Below are positions 16,921 through 25,005 of a DNA stretch of 64,000 bases, one piece after another (position 1 is the stretch's first letter; each line of letters opens with the position of its first letter). Source of the stretch: Blautia sp. (GTDB lineage Bacteria; Bacillota; Clostridia; Lachnospirales; Lachnospiraceae); assembly GCA_026169535.1 (NCBI GenBank), contig JAPFCU010000023.1, positions 1-64,000 on the forward strand, read 5' to 3'. The notes beneath the pieces were generated by a model. It saw nothing but the letters and a program-made list of their open reading frames with translations, had not been told where the DNA came from and did not search any database. A program made the translations under genes and the position numbers.

Positions 16921-17799
16921 TTATTTCATGGAAATTGTATAAGAACGGGAAAACTCCTCTCCCGCTTCAACCTGATTGATTCCCGGTTTTTGTGACAGTT
17001 CTTCTGAAAAACCGGAGTTATCGCATCGTCCCATCCAGGGTTCCAGGCAGACAAAAGGCGCTCCGGGAGCTCTCCAGATACCAAAATTAGAAAAACCTTT
17101 GCAGGTCACTTCCACATATGGGGTACCGTCAGGGAAGGAAATGCCTGCTTTTTCAACCTGTCCGTTATCAAAGATCAAGGTATCATTATCAAAAAGATCA
17201 GGAGTGATATGGCAGACTCCATTTTTCAGAGAGAGCTTGTCTGTTTTTTCCGGGATCACAGTTCCAGTGGAAAGATCAAGTACACTTAAAGTCAGTTCTT
17301 TCTGACCGTCAAAGGTAAGAAAATACTCCTCTTGTGCAGTATCCGGAAGAACCGGTACACGGAATGCAGGATGACCTCCGATAGTGAAATAAATAGGTTC
17401 GCTGTCCGGATTTTCTACTTTCCAGGAAACCCTGATATCACGTCCGCAAAGCTCATGGGTAATGGAGAGACGGAAGAGGAAAGGATAGACTTCTTTGGTT
17501 TTTTCAGAAGCTTCCAGTACATGGGTGATCTTTGTATCGGAGCTTTCTGTACACAGAAATTCTGCGTCGCGGGCAAATCCGTGTTGACCGACAGAATAGG
17601 TTCTGCCGTTGATCAGATACTGGTTTGAATGACAGCGTCCTACATTTGGAAAAAGAATGGGCGCGTGGCGTTTCCAGTAGGCAGGATCTGCATCCCAGAG
17701 AACTTGACGGTCATTTGTTTTGTCATAAATCTCAGATAATTCTGCGCCCAGATCGTTGATCCGGATGCGGAGTTCTTCATTTTCTAATGTGTGGATCAT
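16921..17799 (-). CDS. Aldose 1-epimerase family protein (LacX/GalM-like)
   Basis: A cytosolic protein of 292 residues of the aldose-1-epimerase / glucose-6-phosphate 1-epimerase superfamily. Typical residues are visible: HAPILFPNVGRCHSN with the sugar-binding arginine region near residue 48, HGFARDAEF with the histidine near 74, GGHPAFRVP near 143 containing the second histidine, and LEPWMGRCDNSG near 256 with the acidic region. It interconverts anomers of a hexose. The subgroup resembles LacX rather than true GalM. It stands alone on the minus strand; TATACCAGA repeats upstream may be its operator. The sugar is unknown. Confidence 0.87.
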   Translation of the reverse strand: MIHTLENEELRIRINDLGAELSEIYDKTNDRQVLWDADPAYWKRHAPILFPNVGRCHSNQYLINGRTYSVGQHGFARDAEFLCTESSDTKITHVLEASEKTKEVYPFLFRLSITHELCGRDIRVSWKVENPDSEPIYFTIGGHPAFRVPVLPDTAQEEYFLTFDGQKELTLSVLDLSTGTVIPEKTDKLSLKNGVCHITPDLFDNDTLIFDNGQVEKAGISFPDGTPYVEVTCKGFSNFGIWRAPGAPFVCLEPWMGRCDNSGFSEELSQKPGINQVEAGEEFSRSYTISMK

Positions 17800-17822
17800 A
17801 AGAAAACCTCCCGTATAAATTT

Positions 17823-17873
17823 TCTGGTATAGCAGAAAATTTGTATTCGTTATACCAGATTCAGTATACCAGA
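17823..17873. repeat. Three copies of a 9-bp TATACCAGA element
   Basis: TCTGGTATA (17823-17831, inverted), TATACCAGA (17851-17859) and TATACCAGA (17865-17873) lie in the upstream region of the epimerase gene. The two direct copies are 14 bases apart. Such spacing suggests an operator or activator site for the epimerase or for the divergent regulator gene. The binding protein is unknown. Confidence 0.55.
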
Positions 17874-17909
17874 ATCTTATAGAAATAACGATAGGAAATA
17901 AAGTTTTTC

Positions 17910-17939
17910 TTTACATTACATGACATGTAATGTTATATT
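17910..17939 (+). promoter_or_regulatory. Promoter with a palindromic operator between -35 and -10
   Basis: A perfect palindrome, with arms ACATTACATG (17913-17922) and CATGTAATGT (17924-17933) around one A, sits between TTTACA (17910-17915) and TATATT (17934-17939). This is the usual layout for repression by the regulator encoded just downstream. Binding by that regulator is inferred. Confidence 0.7.
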
Positions 17940-17968
17940 ATATGTAAAATACTGGAAAGGAAACGCAT

Positions 17969-18532
17969 ATGAGGAACGTGATTGTTTTAACAACAAAAAA
18001 AGAACTGGAGATTTATATGAATCCTTCCCGCCAGGAAATTATCAGGGAATTAGGACGGGCAGGAGAACCGGTGACACCTAAATATTTATCAGAACGTTTA
18101 AAAATTTCACCATCATCCATCCAGTTTCATTTGAAAAAACTGGAGGGATTGGGGATAGTACAGCTGGATCATACAGAACAGATACGTGGGATAACAGCAC
18201 GTTTTTTTACACTTGCCGATGTAGACATCAGTATTGGCAGTCATTTGGGAGAATGCAGGCAGGAGAGGGAAGTTCTTCTTGAAAATATGGTGCAGAAAGT
18301 ATTTCAGGGATGCTGCAGACAGATGAAAGCCTGTCCGGAAATGTCAGCAGAGGAAGTTATGGATAAAATACCTGCAGATATTGTTACCGGTATTGCTTTT
18401 CTTACGGAAGAAGAGTCTCGTGAACTTAGAAAAAACATTCTTGAATTTCTGGAAAAGCATAACAGAAAGCGTACAGATACCCATCCCTGGGAATATAGTA
18501 TTCTTGCTTATAAAATGGAGGTGAATGAATGA
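17969..18532 (+). CDS. Winged-helix (ArsR-type fold) transcriptional regulator
   Basis: A protein of 187 residues whose N-terminal 85 are a winged helix: RQEIIRELGRAGEPVTPKYL, then the recognition helix SPSSIQFHLKKLEGLGIV and a beta wing. The C-terminal 100 residues are helical, with several cysteines (CRQER, CCRQMKAC) that could sense redox state or a ligand. It overlaps the MFS transporter gene by four bases (ATGA), so the two are translationally coupled, and the regulator probably controls the exporter through the palindrome upstream. It is longer than a minimal ArsR repressor. The effector is unknown. Confidence 0.85.
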   Translation: MRNVIVLTTKKELEIYMNPSRQEIIRELGRAGEPVTPKYLSERLKISPSSIQFHLKKLEGLGIVQLDHTEQIRGITARFFTLADVDISIGSHLGECRQEREVLLENMVQKVFQGCCRQMKACPEMSAEEVMDKIPADIVTGIAFLTEEESRELRKNILEFLEKHNRKRTDTHPWEYSILAYKMEVNE

Positions 18533-19794
18533 ATCTTACATTGCGCAGTATTTTTCTGCTGAAAAGTATTGCCACAGGAATACTGATGCCTGTCATGAGT
18601 CTGATGATCATTGCAAGGGGGGCAAGCTTAAGTGTCCTGCCTTTTGTGATAGGTACCTATTCTCTGGTGGTGGTTCTTTTGGAATTTCCAAGCGGGGTAT
18701 TTTGCGATCTTTTGGGGCGAAAAAAGACATTTATCCTTTCTGTAGGACTGATGTTGTTTTCTTTTTGTTTCCTGCTGGCTGGAGGTCTTCATGTATGGGT
18801 GCTGTTTATAGCTTTTGCCATTCAGGGAGCCGGAAGAGCTTTTTCATCTGGAAGTCTGGACGCACTTGTGCTGCAGCAGAGCATCCAGCTCGGAGGTGAC
18901 AAGGCGGCAGCCAGAACCAGTGGAGAGCTGGGGGTTCTGGAAAGTACTGGAATTGCATTGGGAAGTATCGGAGCAGGATTCCTGGGAAGTATTGGAGATA
19001 CGTATTCTATAAATCTGACAGTGATCATTCTCTGTTATTCGGTGATTCTGTTTTTGACGATTTTTGGGGTAAGAGAAGATTCTGTCCCGGATATGGGGCA
19101 GTCAGAAGATAATCAGATTTTAAAAGAACGTCAGAAGGGATTTACAAAGAAAAGACATTTGAAAACGGGTATCAGACAGTTTGGAAAACAGATGAAATGC
19201 AGCCTTTCTTTTGCCGGTAGATCAAAAGAAGTAAGATTTCTGCTTATTCAGGGCTTTTTTACAGGAGTTGCACTTCTTGCAGTGGAGACATACTGGCAGC
19301 CCGGACTTTTGCGTCTGATGGAACAGAAGGTAATTTGGCTGTTTGGACTGGTTTCTTTTCTGGGATTTGGTTTTACGGCGATTTCCAGTCATCTTGCACC
19401 GAAACTGATGGCTGCGTTTTCTAAAAAAAGTAGTCAGATATGGTGGATCTGTCTGTTTGGAACGAAGATGCTTTTTTATTTGGGGATTATGCTTATGGGG
19501 TGTCTGGTACATCCGTTATTTTTTATTTGTGGATACTTTTTTATTTATTTTGTTCATGGCAGCGGAAGTATTATGGAAAATACACTTCTGACAAAAAGCA
19601 CGCCGAAAGAAATGCTGGCCAGTGTGATGTCATTATTTTCTCTGATTTTTCAGTCAGGCGCTCTTGCGGCTTCCGGTCTTACCAGTATTATTCTTACAAA
19701 AGCAGATCTGCCAGTAGTCTGGTGGAGCCTTGGAGGTCTGGGGTTTATTGGTGTGTGTATATCCTTTATGATATTAAAAAGGAAAAGAGATTAA
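18529..19794 (+). CDS. MFS family transporter
   Basis: A 421-residue membrane protein with twelve predicted helices. The loop between helices 2 and 3 carries the MFS motif A in the form GVFCDLLGRKKTF (about residues 56-68). A basic cytoplasmic loop (KERQKGFTKKRHLKTG) separates the two halves near residue 205. It resembles drug/metabolite exporters of the major facilitator superfamily. The start overlaps the regulator stop codon by four bases. With its dedicated regulator this forms a self-contained inducible efflux unit. Substrate unknown. Confidence 0.88.
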   Translation: MNLTLRSIFLLKSIATGILMPVMSLMIIARGASLSVLPFVIGTYSLVVVLLEFPSGVFCDLLGRKKTFILSVGLMLFSFCFLLAGGLHVWVLFIAFAIQGAGRAFSSGSLDALVLQQSIQLGGDKAAARTSGELGVLESTGIALGSIGAGFLGSIGDTYSINLTVIILCYSVILFLTIFGVREDSVPDMGQSEDNQILKERQKGFTKKRHLKTGIRQFGKQMKCSLSFAGRSKEVRFLLIQGFFTGVALLAVETYWQPGLLRLMEQKVIWLFGLVSFLGFGFTAISSHLAPKLMAAFSKKSSQIWWICLFGTKMLFYLGIMLMGCLVHPLFFICGYFFIYFVHGSGSIMENTLLTKSTPKEMLASVMSLFSLIFQSGALAASGLTSIILTKADLPVVWWSLGGLGFIGVCISFMILKRKRD

Positions 19795-19934
19795 GTTACC
19801 GTCGGAGTCATTTATATAAAATTTGTACGTTACAAAATTAAAGTGCAAAACAATGTGGAAATAAACAGAAAAACATGATATAGTTAAAATATAGGATCAC
19901 ATGACGGTTTTAGAAGAGAAAATGGGGGTGTATG

Positions 19935-21041
19935 ATGAAAAGATTAAGAAAAATTTTAGGCTGTATTTTAGCAGGAATGATGCTTGTTCTTGCGGTTCCG
20001 CCATTAATCCCGGAATTATCAGCGGTAACAGAAGTCCAGGCAGCGCCGAAGGTTGCCACACCACAGCTGGTATCGGCGGTTCCTTATGGAAAGACAAAGA
20101 TCACTGTGAAATGGAAACCGGTAAAAGGGGTAAACGGATACCGTATTTACAGAAGGACAAATGGAAGTAAATGGCAGGCAATCCGTAATGTGTCCGGCAG
20201 ATACACCTCTTACGCGGATACCAAGGTGAATTCCGGAAATGAATATACCTATACTGTACGTGCTTATAAGAGATCCGGCGGAAAGGTTTACTGGAGTAAA
20301 TATGTGATAAAGGGCGTAAAGACGATTGCCGGACTGAAATATCTGAAGATCAATACTTTCCGTAAAACAATCTATACAGGCAGTACCTATGACCTGAAGA
20401 TACTTGGTACAAAGCTGAAACCGGTATGGTCTACCGATAATTATCGGATTGCAGGAGTGTATCGAAACGGTCGCGTGCTGGCGAAGCGTCCGGGCAAGGC
20501 CCGTATCACAGGCCAACTTGGCGGAAGAAAGTTTACCTGTGATGTGGTGGTAAAAAATAAGCCGGACAGAATGGCATTAAATTATAATAAAGTGATCAAT
20601 TATATAGAAAAACATGGAAAAAAAGATTCTCATGGAAACAGTGTGCTGAAGATACTGGATGATACCGGAAGCGGTCTTGTTATGCAGTATGTTCCAAAAG
20701 CAAAACTTCTGGATTTTGGAAGTGTTGTTTTTACAGATGAGGCTGGTGCAGGTCTGGATATCTTATTTAACTGCAGTAAAAGTGACAGAGTTTCCATTCA
20801 GTGGATGATCGCAGTTGACGAAGGTTATCTGGATACATATGCTTCCATGTATGCTTCGCGGTATGTTGGAAGAGGCCGTATTACCTTTAGGTATGCAGAT
20901 GATAAAGAAATCGTAGAAGACGACTTAAAAGAAATCGCAAACATACAGCTGCATGAAACTTTTAAAGAATATAATGAGTTTCTGCAGAAAAAATTGAATC
21001 TTTCTTTAAAGGATCTTGGATTTAAGGCTTATAAATATTAA
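19935..21041 (+). CDS. Exported protein with fibronectin type III and Ig-like domains
   Basis: About 368 residues. A clear signal peptide (KRLRKILGCILAGMMLVLAVPP) ends near VQAAPK. Residues about 40-130 form a fibronectin type III domain (ITVKWKPVKGVNGYRIYRR, then EYTYTVRAYKR). Residues about 135-205 look like a Big_2-type bacterial Ig domain (STDNYRIAGVYRNGRVLAKRPGKARIT). The last 165 residues are not recognised. There is no sortase motif or C-terminal membrane helix, so it is probably secreted or loosely held on the wall. ATG 19935 is favoured over 19932 because it is six bases from GGGGG. Role unknown; FnIII-Ig proteins often bind carbohydrate or surfaces. Confidence 0.82.
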   Translation: MKRLRKILGCILAGMMLVLAVPPLIPELSAVTEVQAAPKVATPQLVSAVPYGKTKITVKWKPVKGVNGYRIYRRTNGSKWQAIRNVSGRYTSYADTKVNSGNEYTYTVRAYKRSGGKVYWSKYVIKGVKTIAGLKYLKINTFRKTIYTGSTYDLKILGTKLKPVWSTDNYRIAGVYRNGRVLAKRPGKARITGQLGGRKFTCDVVVKNKPDRMALNYNKVINYIEKHGKKDSHGNSVLKILDDTGSGLVMQYVPKAKLLDFGSVVFTDEAGAGLDILFNCSKSDRVSIQWMIAVDEGYLDTYASMYASRYVGRGRITFRYADDKEIVEDDLKEIANIQLHETFKEYNEFLQKKLNLSLKDLGFKAYKY

Positions 21042-21134
21042 AAGGATATTTTATTTTTACAGAAAATATGCTATAGTTATTTCTATAGTACTATACCGGA
21101 GTAAAGTTTAGGCTGCTCGGAAATAGAGCTGACA

Positions 21135-21190
21135 GGAAGGGAATATGCCGGAAGTATGCGGTTTGCATGCCGGCAGGCCCTTCCTTTTTT
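21135..21190 (+). terminator. Strong intrinsic terminator directly before larB
   Basis: GGAAGGG (21135-21141) pairs with CCCTTCC (21178-21184). Inside it TGCCGG pairs with CCGGCA and ATGC with GCAT, and six T follow at 21185-21190. It ends only four bases before the larB ribosome site. It may end the FnIII transcript or work as an attenuator in a larB leader of about 100 bases starting in the AT-rich stretch 21050-21095. Confidence 0.8.
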
Positions 21191-21209
21191 ATATGAGGTG
21201 ACACGGAAA

Positions 21210-21974
21210 ATGGAAGCAAGAGAAATTTTGACCAGATTTAAGCAGAATGAGATAACATTAGAAGAGGCGGAACGCTATTTCAGGAAAAAATCCTTTGAGG
21301 AAATGGAATATGCGAAACTGGATTCTTACCGGGAGATACGCAGTGGTTTTCCCGAGGTGATCTTCTGCAGCGGCAAGGCAGATGCTCATTTTAAGGAGAT
21401 ATTTAAAAAGTTATACGAGGAAAATGGAGAGGTGTTTGGAACCAGAGCATCACGGCATCAGTACCAGCTGATAAAAGAACTGTTTCCTCAGGCGGAATAT
21501 GACGAGATATCACATATCATCAAGATTGAGAAAAAGAAGAAAGAGAGAGCAGGAAAGATTGCTGTCTGCACAGCTGGAACAGCAGATATCCCTGTAGCGG
21601 AAGAAGCTGCCCAGACAGCAGAGTTTTTTGGATCAAACGTAGAACGAATTTATGATGTAGGGGTCAGTGGGATTCACCGTCTTTTTTCACGTCTGGAAGT
21701 GATTCAGGAAGCAAATTGTGTGATTGCAGTGGCGGGAATGGAAGGTGCTCTTGCCAGCGTCCTTGGGGGACTTGTAGAAAAACCGGTAATCGCAGTGCCT
21801 ACATCTGTAGGTTATGGGGCGAGTATGAATGGTCTTTCGGCTCTTTTGACAATGATCAATTCCTGCGCCAATGGGATTGCAGTAGTAAATATTGATAATG
21901 GCTATGGGGCAGGATATATTGCAACACAGATCAATCGACTGGGAATCAGAGGACAAGAAAGCAGGCAGGAGTAA
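21210..21974 (+). CDS. larB: Pyridinium-3,5-biscarboxylic acid mononucleotide synthase LarB
   Basis: A 254-residue protein. The C-terminal 150 residues are homologous to AIR carboxylase PurE (IAVCTAGTADIPVAEEAAQTAEFFG, IAVAGMEGALASVLGGLVEKPVIAVPTSVGYG), preceded by a LarB-specific N-terminal domain (EILTRFKQNEITLEEAERYF). LarB carboxylates and hydrolyses nicotinic acid adenine dinucleotide in the first step toward the nickel-pincer nucleotide cofactor of lactate racemase and related epimerases. Start at ATG 21210 after GAGGTG. larC follows after three bases, so the two form an operon. The true PurE is at 62.2 kb. Confidence 0.92.
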   Translation: MEAREILTRFKQNEITLEEAERYFRKKSFEEMEYAKLDSYREIRSGFPEVIFCSGKADAHFKEIFKKLYEENGEVFGTRASRHQYQLIKELFPQAEYDEISHIIKIEKKKKERAGKIAVCTAGTADIPVAEEAAQTAEFFGSNVERIYDVGVSGIHRLFSRLEVIQEANCVIAVAGMEGALASVLGGLVEKPVIAVPTSVGYGASMNGLSALLTMINSCANGIAVVNIDNGYGAGYIATQINRLGIRGQESRQE

Positions 21975-21977
21975 TTT

Positions 21978-23258
21978 ATGGGAAGAACATTATATTTGGA
22001 ATGCAGCTCAGGGATCAGCGGAGATATGACAGTAGCAGCGCTTTTGGATTTGGGAGTGGACAGAAAGATTTTGGAAAAGTCTCTTTCCAGTCTGCATATA
22101 GGAGGATTTCAGACTGAAATTACAAGAGTAAAAAAATCCGGATTGGATGCCTGTGATTTTCGAGTGATCCTTGACGAAGAACATGAAAACTATGATCATG
22201 ATATGGAATATCTTCACAGGTATCATAAAATATCTGAAGACCACCACCATCATGGAAGCCATCATCACCATCAGCACAGAGGAATTCTGGAAATCCGAAA
22301 GATCATTCTGGAATCAGAAATGACAGATCGGGCAAAAGAGACTGCAATTACTGTTTTTGAGATTCTTGCAAGTGCAGAAGCAAAGGCTCATGGAGTGTCC
22401 AGAGAAGAGGTGCATTTTCATGAAGTAGGAGCTGTAGATTCCATAGTGGATATTGCAGCTGTTGCTGTCTGCCTGGATGAACTGGACATTACAGCTGTGA
22501 TTGTTACAAAATTATATGAAGGAACAGGGACAGTGCGCTGCCAGCATGGAGTGATTCCTGTACCTGTTCCGGCAGTGGTAAATATTGTCCAGGAGAAGGG
22601 GCTTTCTCTTCAGATAACAGATGTGGAGGGAGAACTGGTCACACCTACAGGTGCTGCTATTGCAGCTGCGGTACAGACGTCTGATCATCTCCCGGAGGAA
22701 TTTGTAATAGAAAAAATTGGTATAGGGGCAGGAAAAAGACAGTATGCCTGTCCGGGAATTCTGAGAGCTATGCTGATCCGGGAGAAAAGAAAGGAAAAAA
22801 AGATTCAGATCCTGGAACAGGACAGGATTTGGAAACTAGAAACCAATGTAGATGACTGTACCGGAGAGGAACTGGGAAATGTGATGAGACTGTTGTTTGA
22901 AGCAGGAGCCAGGGATGTTTATTATACACCAGTTTATATGAAAAAAAATCGTCCTGCTTATGAACTTTCAGTTATTTGTGCAGAAAACCAGATTCCTTTT
23001 ATGGAAAATATTATTTTTGAAGAGACAACGACTATCGGAATCAGACGGAATTGTATGAACCGGACCATACTGAAAAGAGAAATCAGCAGTTTATGTATAG
23101 ACGGATTTCAGGCAAGAATCAAGATTTGTACACTTCCAAATGGCCAGACACGTTGTTATCCGGAATATGACAGCGTAACAGCTTTTGCAGAAAAAAATCA
23201 TATCAGCTACAGAGATGCATGGGAAAAAATCAGAGATTACTGGAAGAAAGAAAGGTGA
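21978..23258 (+). CDS. larC: Nickel insertion protein LarC (pincer cofactor synthesis)
   Basis: A 426-residue protein of the LarC family (formerly DUF111). It begins LYLECSSGISGDMTVAALLDLGVD, a hallmark of the family. A histidine-rich loop follows at about residues 91-103 (EDHHHHGSHHHHQHRG), a likely nickel-storing stretch. Later family residues include VHFHEVGAVDSIVDI, LVTPTGAAIAA and LETNVDDCTGEELG. LarC inserts Ni into the dithio-pincer using CTP. In some bacteria larC is split by a programmed frameshift; here the frame is continuous. larE, the sulfur-transfer partner, and larA are not in the window. The patatin gene begins eight bases after its stop. Confidence 0.93.
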   Translation: MGRTLYLECSSGISGDMTVAALLDLGVDRKILEKSLSSLHIGGFQTEITRVKKSGLDACDFRVILDEEHENYDHDMEYLHRYHKISEDHHHHGSHHHHQHRGILEIRKIILESEMTDRAKETAITVFEILASAEAKAHGVSREEVHFHEVGAVDSIVDIAAVAVCLDELDITAVIVTKLYEGTGTVRCQHGVIPVPVPAVVNIVQEKGLSLQITDVEGELVTPTGAAIAAAVQTSDHLPEEFVIEKIGIGAGKRQYACPGILRAMLIREKRKEKKIQILEQDRIWKLETNVDDCTGEELGNVMRLLFEAGARDVYYTPVYMKKNRPAYELSVICAENQIPFMENIIFEETTTIGIRRNCMNRTILKREISSLCIDGFQARIKICTLPNGQTRCYPEYDSVTAFAEKNHISYRDAWEKIRDYWKKER

Positions 23259-23265
23259 GATATTC

Positions 23266-24117
23266 ATGAAGACAGGACTTGTTTTGGAAGGCGGAGCAAT
23301 GCGTGGAATTTATACAGCAGGTGTTCTGGATGTATTTATGGATCATCAGATACATTTTGATGGAGTGATCGGAGTTTCCGCAGGTGCGCTGCATGGCTGC
23401 TCTTTTGTTTCAGAACAGAAGGGAAGAAGTATACGATATTATAGGAATTACAGAAATGATAAACACTTTATGAGTTTCTGGAATCTAATCCATACAGGTG
23501 AAGTGGTAGGAAAAAAATTCTGCTATCATGATATCCCGGAAAGACTGGATCCGTATGATTATGAGGCTTTTGTGAAATCAGATACGGCTTTTTATGCAGT
23601 TTGCACCAATCTCGAAACAGGAAAGGCAGAATATATACAGATCACAGATATGCTGAACCAGGTGGATGTGATGCGTGCCTCCGCTTCTATGCCGTATGTA
23701 TCCCATATAGTTCCGTGGAAGGGAATGAAACTTCTGGATGGAGGATGTGCAGACAGCATTCCGGTTCATCAATTTAAAAAAATGGGTTATGAGAAAAATG
23801 TGGTAGTGCTTACCCGGGAAGAGGGATTTATTAAAAAACCAGAGACTGTAAAGCTTGCAGAAATTTATTATCACAGATATCCGAAGTTTGTAGAGGCTTT
23901 AAAAACAAGATATGAGGTATATAACAGGACAATTGATGATATTTGTAAAATGGAACAGGAAGGTGAGGTTTTTGTGATCCGCCCCAGCGAGAAGCTTACC
24001 ATTGGAAGGATGGAAAGTGACCTTGAAGAAATACAGAGGGTGTATGACCTGGGTAGAAAAGATGCAGAAAAGTCTGTCTGCAGAATGAAGGAATGGATGA
24101 GCGGATCAGGCAGATAA
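23266..24117 (+). CDS. Patatin-like phospholipase family protein
   Basis: A 283-residue protein with the patatin catalytic dyad context: oxyanion loop GLVLEGGAMRGIYTAGV at the N-terminus, nucleophile elbow GVSAGAL (G-x-S-x-G) near residue 42, and DGG (LLDGGCADSIP) near 160 with the catalytic aspartate. It resembles the RssA/YjjU group and would hydrolyse acyl esters of lipids. No signal peptide, so it acts in the cytosol or on the inner membrane face. I start at ATG 23266 after an AAAGGTGAG site; the frame is open further upstream inside larC. Substrate unknown. Confidence 0.9.
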   Translation: MKTGLVLEGGAMRGIYTAGVLDVFMDHQIHFDGVIGVSAGALHGCSFVSEQKGRSIRYYRNYRNDKHFMSFWNLIHTGEVVGKKFCYHDIPERLDPYDYEAFVKSDTAFYAVCTNLETGKAEYIQITDMLNQVDVMRASASMPYVSHIVPWKGMKLLDGGCADSIPVHQFKKMGYEKNVVVLTREEGFIKKPETVKLAEIYYHRYPKFVEALKTRYEVYNRTIDDICKMEQEGEVFVIRPSEKLTIGRMESDLEEIQRVYDLGRKDAEKSVCRMKEWMSGSGR

Positions 24118-24177
24118 CATGTCAAAGAGAGGACTGCAGAGAATCAGGCAAAAGGTGGAGTTTGGAGGAGAATACGT

Positions 24178-24885
24178 ATGTATGACGGACATGGAAATGC
24201 GGAACTTAAGCTGATCGCAAAAATATGTAATGATTTTCCGGAAAAATTCGGGATACCCCATCAGAGCAACTGGCTGACAGAGCAGAAAGCAAAGATTATT
24301 TTTGAACCGGAATATCGGGTGGCGGAAGCGTTTCGTGGAATAGAAGAATATGATTATATATGGCTGATCTGGCAGTTCTCTGAGGCTGTAGGAAAAAAAT
24401 GGTCCCCAACAGTAAGACCGCCGCGACTAGGTGGAAATATAAGGAAGGGAGTATTTGCTACCAGATCGCCTTTTCGTCCGAATAATCTGGGACTTTCTTC
24501 CGTTCGGCTGGAAAAAGTAGAATTTCACCCGGAATTAGGACCGGTACTTCATATTTGTGGTGCAGATCTTATGGACGGAACTCCTATATTTGATATTAAG
24601 CCGTATCTTCCCTATGTAGATGGACATCCTCAGGCATCGGGAGGATTTACAGACCGGATCAAAGTTCATCGGCTCAAGGTGGAATTTCCGGAAGAGTATT
24701 TAAAAGAAATTCCAAAAGAAAAAAGAAAAGCGTTGGAGGAGGTACTGGAAAATGATCCTCGTCCGGGATATCAGGAAGATCCTGAAAGAATTTACGGGCT
24801 TGCATATGGAAAGAAAAATATAAGATTTTATGTAAAAGACGGAGTACTGACCGTATGTGGTGTATCAGATTACAAAAAATATTAA
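24178..24885 (+). CDS. trmO: tRNA (N6-threonylcarbamoyladenosine-37)-N6-methyltransferase TrmO
   Basis: A protein of 235 residues of the TsaA/YaeB family. Typical segments are FPEKFGIPHQSN, IEEYDYIWLIWQFSE, PPRLGGNIRKGVFATRSPFRPNNLGLS (residues P, R, G, S and RPN conserved) and DIKPYLPYVD. TrmO methylates t6A at position 37 of certain tRNAs (tRNA-Thr in E. coli) using S-adenosylmethionine in a beta-barrel fold. A C-terminal domain of about 80 residues (ALEEVLENDPRPGYQED) matches the full-length enzyme. Spacing of 60 bases from the patatin gene leaves cotranscription open. Confidence 0.88.
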   Translation: MYDGHGNAELKLIAKICNDFPEKFGIPHQSNWLTEQKAKIIFEPEYRVAEAFRGIEEYDYIWLIWQFSEAVGKKWSPTVRPPRLGGNIRKGVFATRSPFRPNNLGLSSVRLEKVEFHPELGPVLHICGADLMDGTPIFDIKPYLPYVDGHPQASGGFTDRIKVHRLKVEFPEEYLKEIPKEKRKALEEVLENDPRPGYQEDPERIYGLAYGKKNIRFYVKDGVLTVCGVSDYKKY

Positions 24886-25005
24886 ACGGGGTAAAAGAAA
24901 AAGTCTGCTAAAAAAAAGAAATACTTGCAAAATACTATTTTTTTCAATAAAATAAGAAACATACTTTGATATGCTAAAGCTAAAAAGGGTGAGGAGGAAA
25001 TTATA

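Noticed and set aside
21050-21190. NiCo or molybdenum-cofactor riboswitch before larB
   Set aside because: I could not place the conserved core elements of either class; only the terminator is certain.
22233-22275. CAT/CAC-rich tract as a DNA repeat
   Set aside because: It encodes the histidine-rich loop of LarC in frame, so it is explained by the protein.
24886-25005. Lysine riboswitch before aspartate kinase
   Set aside because: The leader is AT-rich and too short; no lysine aptamer elements are seen.
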